DNA of 23,492 nt from the NCBI GenBank assembly GCA_958402495.1, contig CATXTS010000017.1:1-23492 (forward strand), given 5' to 3'. This stretch comes from an uncultured Clostridiaceae bacterium. Lineage in GTDB: Bacteria > Bacillota > Clostridia > TANB77 > CAG-508. Position numbers and translations under genes: made by a program. Numbering within the stretch: position 1 is the stretch's first letter; each line of letters opens with the position of its first letter. The notes under the pieces were generated by a model. The model did not search any database. It worked only from the letters and a program-made list of their open reading frames with translations, and had not been told where the DNA came from. This document shows, one piece after another, positions 21,440 to 23,492 of this stretch.

Positions 21440-22630
21440 ATGAAAATTATTGGAATAGAAGACCAAGATGAAAAGATGAAAAAAGTGAATAGAAAAAAGA
21501 TTATCCTAGCTAGTATGATAAGTGTAATGGTAATAACCCTAATTGTAGTTATTTGTTTGTATGTTGCTAATAAGCCTTTTAGAGATTTTTTAGATAAGTA
21601 TATATTTATGAAAAATGTTTCCGAAAATAATCTAGCGTCTATAGCAATTGAAGAAGCAGATACAGATAATGTATTTGCTTATGATAAATATATAACCGTA
21701 TTAAAAAATAATATATTAACTGGTTACACTTCTTCTGGGAAAGAAGAATATACATTAGATGTGGAAATTAGTAATGCTATTACAGATGCAAATGGAAAAT
21801 TCTTTCTAATAGGAGAAAAAGATAAACAAAAATTATATTTAATAGCTGGCAATCGAAAAGTATGGGAAACACAAGTAGAAGGGAATCTTTCCCGTATTTG
21901 TGTTAATAAAAATGGATATGTAGCTGTTATTCTTTCTGGTACAACCTATAAATCGGTTATTCAAATTTTTGACGCAACGGGAAAAGAAATGTTCAAAACC
22001 TACTTATCCAATTCTATTGCAATGGATGTAGATATTTCCGCAGATAATCGCTATGTTAGTTTTGTAGAAGTTAGTACCAATGGTACTTTGCTACAATCTA
22101 AAATAAAAACGATATCTATTGAAAAAGCAAAAGAAACACCTGGAGAAGCTTTTGTATATACTTCAGAAACGCAAAATAATAGATTGCCATTAGATATGAA
22201 ATATCAGGAACAAAATCGTTTAGTTTGTTTATATGATGATAATATACAAGTTATACAAGATGGTCATCAAGAAGAATTAGTTAGTTTAAATGAAGAAAAT
22301 AAAAAAATTAATTATGCAGATATTTCTTTAACCAATTATGCGGTTAGAATTATTGAAAAAACAAGTTTACTTAGTACAGAAGACACCGTAGAGATTATAC
22401 AAGTAAGTAGTAAAAAAACCAATATTTATACTTTAGAAGGAGCTACTAGAGAATTAAATTGTTATGGAAATACAATTGCACTTAATTTGGGGTCTGAAGT
22501 ACATTTTATAGGGACAAATGGCTGGTTATTGAAAAAATATACTTCTAGTCAAGAAATGAAAAAAATGGTTATGTGTGATGAATGTGCAGGTATTGTTTAT
22601 AGGGATAAAATAGAAATTGTACATTTTTAA
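21440..22630 (+). CDS. Membrane-anchored beta-propeller-like protein (DUF5711 family)
   Basis: 396 residues: cytosolic basic N-terminus, one membrane segment (about 21-43), then an extracytoplasmic domain built of repeated beta strands with propeller-like units (e.g. ILTGYTSSGKEEYTLDV, YLIAGNRKVWETQVEG, IQIFDATGKEMFKTYL). It resembles the clostridial DUF5711 family; function unknown. The ATG at 21440 has CAGGAG at a good distance. An upstream TTG at 21378 has a perfect AGGAGG (21367-21372) and encodes a plausible lysine-rich start, but a run of eight As (21420-21427) puts it out of frame with this ORF and it stops at 21441; one extra A would join them (see findings). Lies 39 nt after ykvI-like and 19 nt before cvpA, probably one operon. 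Confidence 0.8.
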   Translation: MKIIGIEDQDEKMKKVNRKKIILASMISVMVITLIVVICLYVANKPFRDFLDKYIFMKNVSENNLASIAIEEADTDNVFAYDKYITVLKNNILTGYTSSGKEEYTLDVEISNAITDANGKFFLIGEKDKQKLYLIAGNRKVWETQVEGNLSRICVNKNGYVAVILSGTTYKSVIQIFDATGKEMFKTYLSNSIAMDVDISADNRYVSFVEVSTNGTLLQSKIKTISIEKAKETPGEAFVYTSETQNNRLPLDMKYQEQNRLVCLYDDNIQVIQDGHQEELVSLNEENKKINYADISLTNYAVRIIEKTSLLSTEDTVEIIQVSSKKTNIYTLEGATRELNCYGNTIALNLGSEVHFIGTNGWLLKKYTSSQEMKKMVMCDECAGIVYRDKIEIVHF

Positions 22631-22649
22631 TGTGGAAAGGAGAATCTCT

Positions 22650-23312
22650 ATGTCCATTGTAATAGACTTAGGTATCGTTGGTATTTTCTTGTTATGTATA
22701 TTCTTAGGATATAAAAGAGGTTTAGCTGCCTGTATTTTAAATATTTTATCTTTTGTATTGGCAATTATTATTGCAGCAATTTTGTATAAACCAGTAACGA
22801 ATTATATCATTGACCATACGCAAATAGATGAAAATATAGAAAAATCTATTGTTAAAATGTTAGAGGGAAAAGTAGATGAAGAAGGAAATATAAAATCGGA
22901 AGAAAGCAATTTACCAAAAGATATGGTTAGTTATATCAATAATGCGGTTACAGATTCTGTAAATGACATGAAAAATAGCGCAATTGAGGCTTCTGCAAAA
23001 GAAATTACAAAAACAATTATATCCGCAACTGCGGCTATATTGGTATTTGTATTGGCTAAAATAATTTTATTAGTGGTTAAAATATTTACGAAGTTTGTAA
23101 CAGATATACCCATTATTAAACAGGTTAATGAGCTAGGTGGTATTCTATATGGAGTTTTAGAAGCCCTACTAATTATATGGATTTTACTAGCTATTCTTTC
23201 TCTGATAGCCCCTATGATTGAACAAACAGGAATCATGATAGCTATCAATAAATCTGTAATAGGAAACTTATTATATCAGAATAATATATTGTTGAAAATT
23301 GTATTTAAATAA
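22650..23312 (+). CDS. cvpA: CvpA family membrane protein
   Basis: Member of the colicin V production protein family, small integral membrane proteins whose role in Firmicutes is unclear (envelope integrity is suspected). The 220 residues start at the ATG at 22650, supported by AAAGGAGA; a TTG 11 codons earlier overlaps the previous gene and has no such site. The opening IDLGIVGIFLLCIFLGYKRG (5-24) is the classic CvpA start. Helices lie at about 5-20, 26-46, 118-142 and 160-190; a Glu/Lys-rich external stretch of about 55 residues (58-112) separates the second and third helices, longer than in short CvpA proteins. Follows the DUF5711-like gene closely. Confidence 0.88.
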   Translation: MSIVIDLGIVGIFLLCIFLGYKRGLAACILNILSFVLAIIIAAILYKPVTNYIIDHTQIDENIEKSIVKMLEGKVDEEGNIKSEESNLPKDMVSYINNAVTDSVNDMKNSAIEASAKEITKTIISATAAILVFVLAKIILLVVKIFTKFVTDIPIIKQVNELGGILYGVLEALLIIWILLAILSLIAPMIEQTGIMIAINKSVIGNLLYQNNILLKIVFK

Positions 23313-23324
23313 TTACTAAAATGG

Positions 23325-23353
23325 TTGCTATTCAAAGCAATATTTGTTATACT
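23325..23353 (+). promoter_or_regulatory. Promoter of the gene leaving the window
   Basis: -35 TTGCTA (23325-23330), 17-bp spacer, -10 TATACT (23348-23353). TTGCT and AGCAA (23325-23340) form a 5-bp inverted repeat around the -35, a possible operator. It separates the downstream gene from the cvpA operon. Confidence 0.6.
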
Positions 23354-23385
23354 TTTAGACAAAAGGAAAAATAGGAGTGGTCTAT

Positions 23386-23492
23386 TTGGAAAAAGATAAA
23401 CAAAATAGAAAAAGAAGTACTAAGAAATCTATTAGCAAACAGGAAAATATAGATAATGAAGAGTATATAGATATAAAGATTCCTGTAATGGG
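23386..23492 (+). CDS. Start of an unidentified gene, cut by the window end
   Basis: Open frame from a TTG preceded by AGGAG (23373-23377) at 8 nt, with its own promoter. The 35 visible codons encode a lysine/arginine-rich N-terminus (EKDKQNRKRSTKKS) followed by an acidic patch (ENIDNEEYIDIKIPVMG), with no stop before the edge. A basic N-terminus before a likely membrane segment would fit, for example, an FtsK-type protein, but nothing visible proves it. Product unknown. Confidence 0.65.
   Translation, partial: MEKDKQNRKRSTKKSISKQENIDNEEYIDIKIPVM

Noticed and set aside
22617..22649. Upstream TTG start for cvpA
   Set aside because: It overlaps the end of the previous gene and lacks a ribosome site; the ATG at 22650 has AAAGGAGA and gives the family's usual start.
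1..23492. Mobile elements, prophage genes or CRISPR arrays
   Set aside because: No transposase, integrase or phage-like protein and no regularly spaced repeats were found; base composition looks even throughout.

Overview
The window is 23.5 kb of AT-rich DNA (roughly 30% GC by eye) from a low-GC, endospore-forming Firmicute, most likely a Clostridia-type organism. Evidence: spmA/spmB, spoIIR, an AbrB with a C-terminal CxxC pair, Spo0A-box-like sites, strong AGGAGG ribosome sites with many TTG starts, and a yabB-rsmI-abrB block arranged as in Bacillus. It reads as chromosomal core. I see no transposase, integrase, phage gene or CRISPR array.

Layout. 1-1877: yabB (tRNA methyltransferase) and rsmI face abrB across a bidirectional terminator. 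1878-3195: abrB and spmAB diverge; the intergenic DNA holds an abrB promoter bracketed by two perfect Spo0A boxes. 3196-3522: no annotated-size gene, but it contains a consensus promoter, a 33-codon ORF with ribosome site and terminator, and a 104-bp element closed by a perfect 14-bp inverted repeat. 3523-6907 (minus): rlmH, walJ, murA, then spoIIR with its own terminator. 7140-7679: a DcmR/MEDS-like protein of unknown role. 7839-10825: a eukaryote-type UDP-sugar pyrophosphorylase and a hexose phosphomutase, i.e. a UDP-sugar supply operon. 10862-11572 (minus): a TtcA-type tRNA thiolase.

11733-16047 is a translation and replication/repair block: tRNA-Arg(CCT), tadA, tRNA-Ser(CGA), a membrane-anchored unknown protein, SRP RNA, dnaX, ybaB, recR. 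The tadA-SRP RNA-dnaX-ybaB-recR order is the classic Firmicute one, here with two tRNA genes and one extra gene inserted. recR meets a 60-codon minus-strand gene tail to tail, and upstream of that lies a TMEM165/GDT1-type transporter.

17120-20271 is a three-gene Gld-type ABC transporter operon (ATPase, permease, GldG-like auxiliary protein). 20336-23312 holds three membrane proteins in a row (YkvI-like, DUF5711-like propeller, CvpA). A new gene with its own promoter starts at 23386 and runs off the end.

The least explained parts are the 33-residue amphipathic peptide gene and the hairpin element beside it (3204-3506), the 60-residue gene whose ribosome site lies in a hairpin (16226-16271), the MEDS-like gene at 7140, and the unknown anchored protein at 12425. 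Gene identities come from recognising motifs in the translations; no database search was possible.
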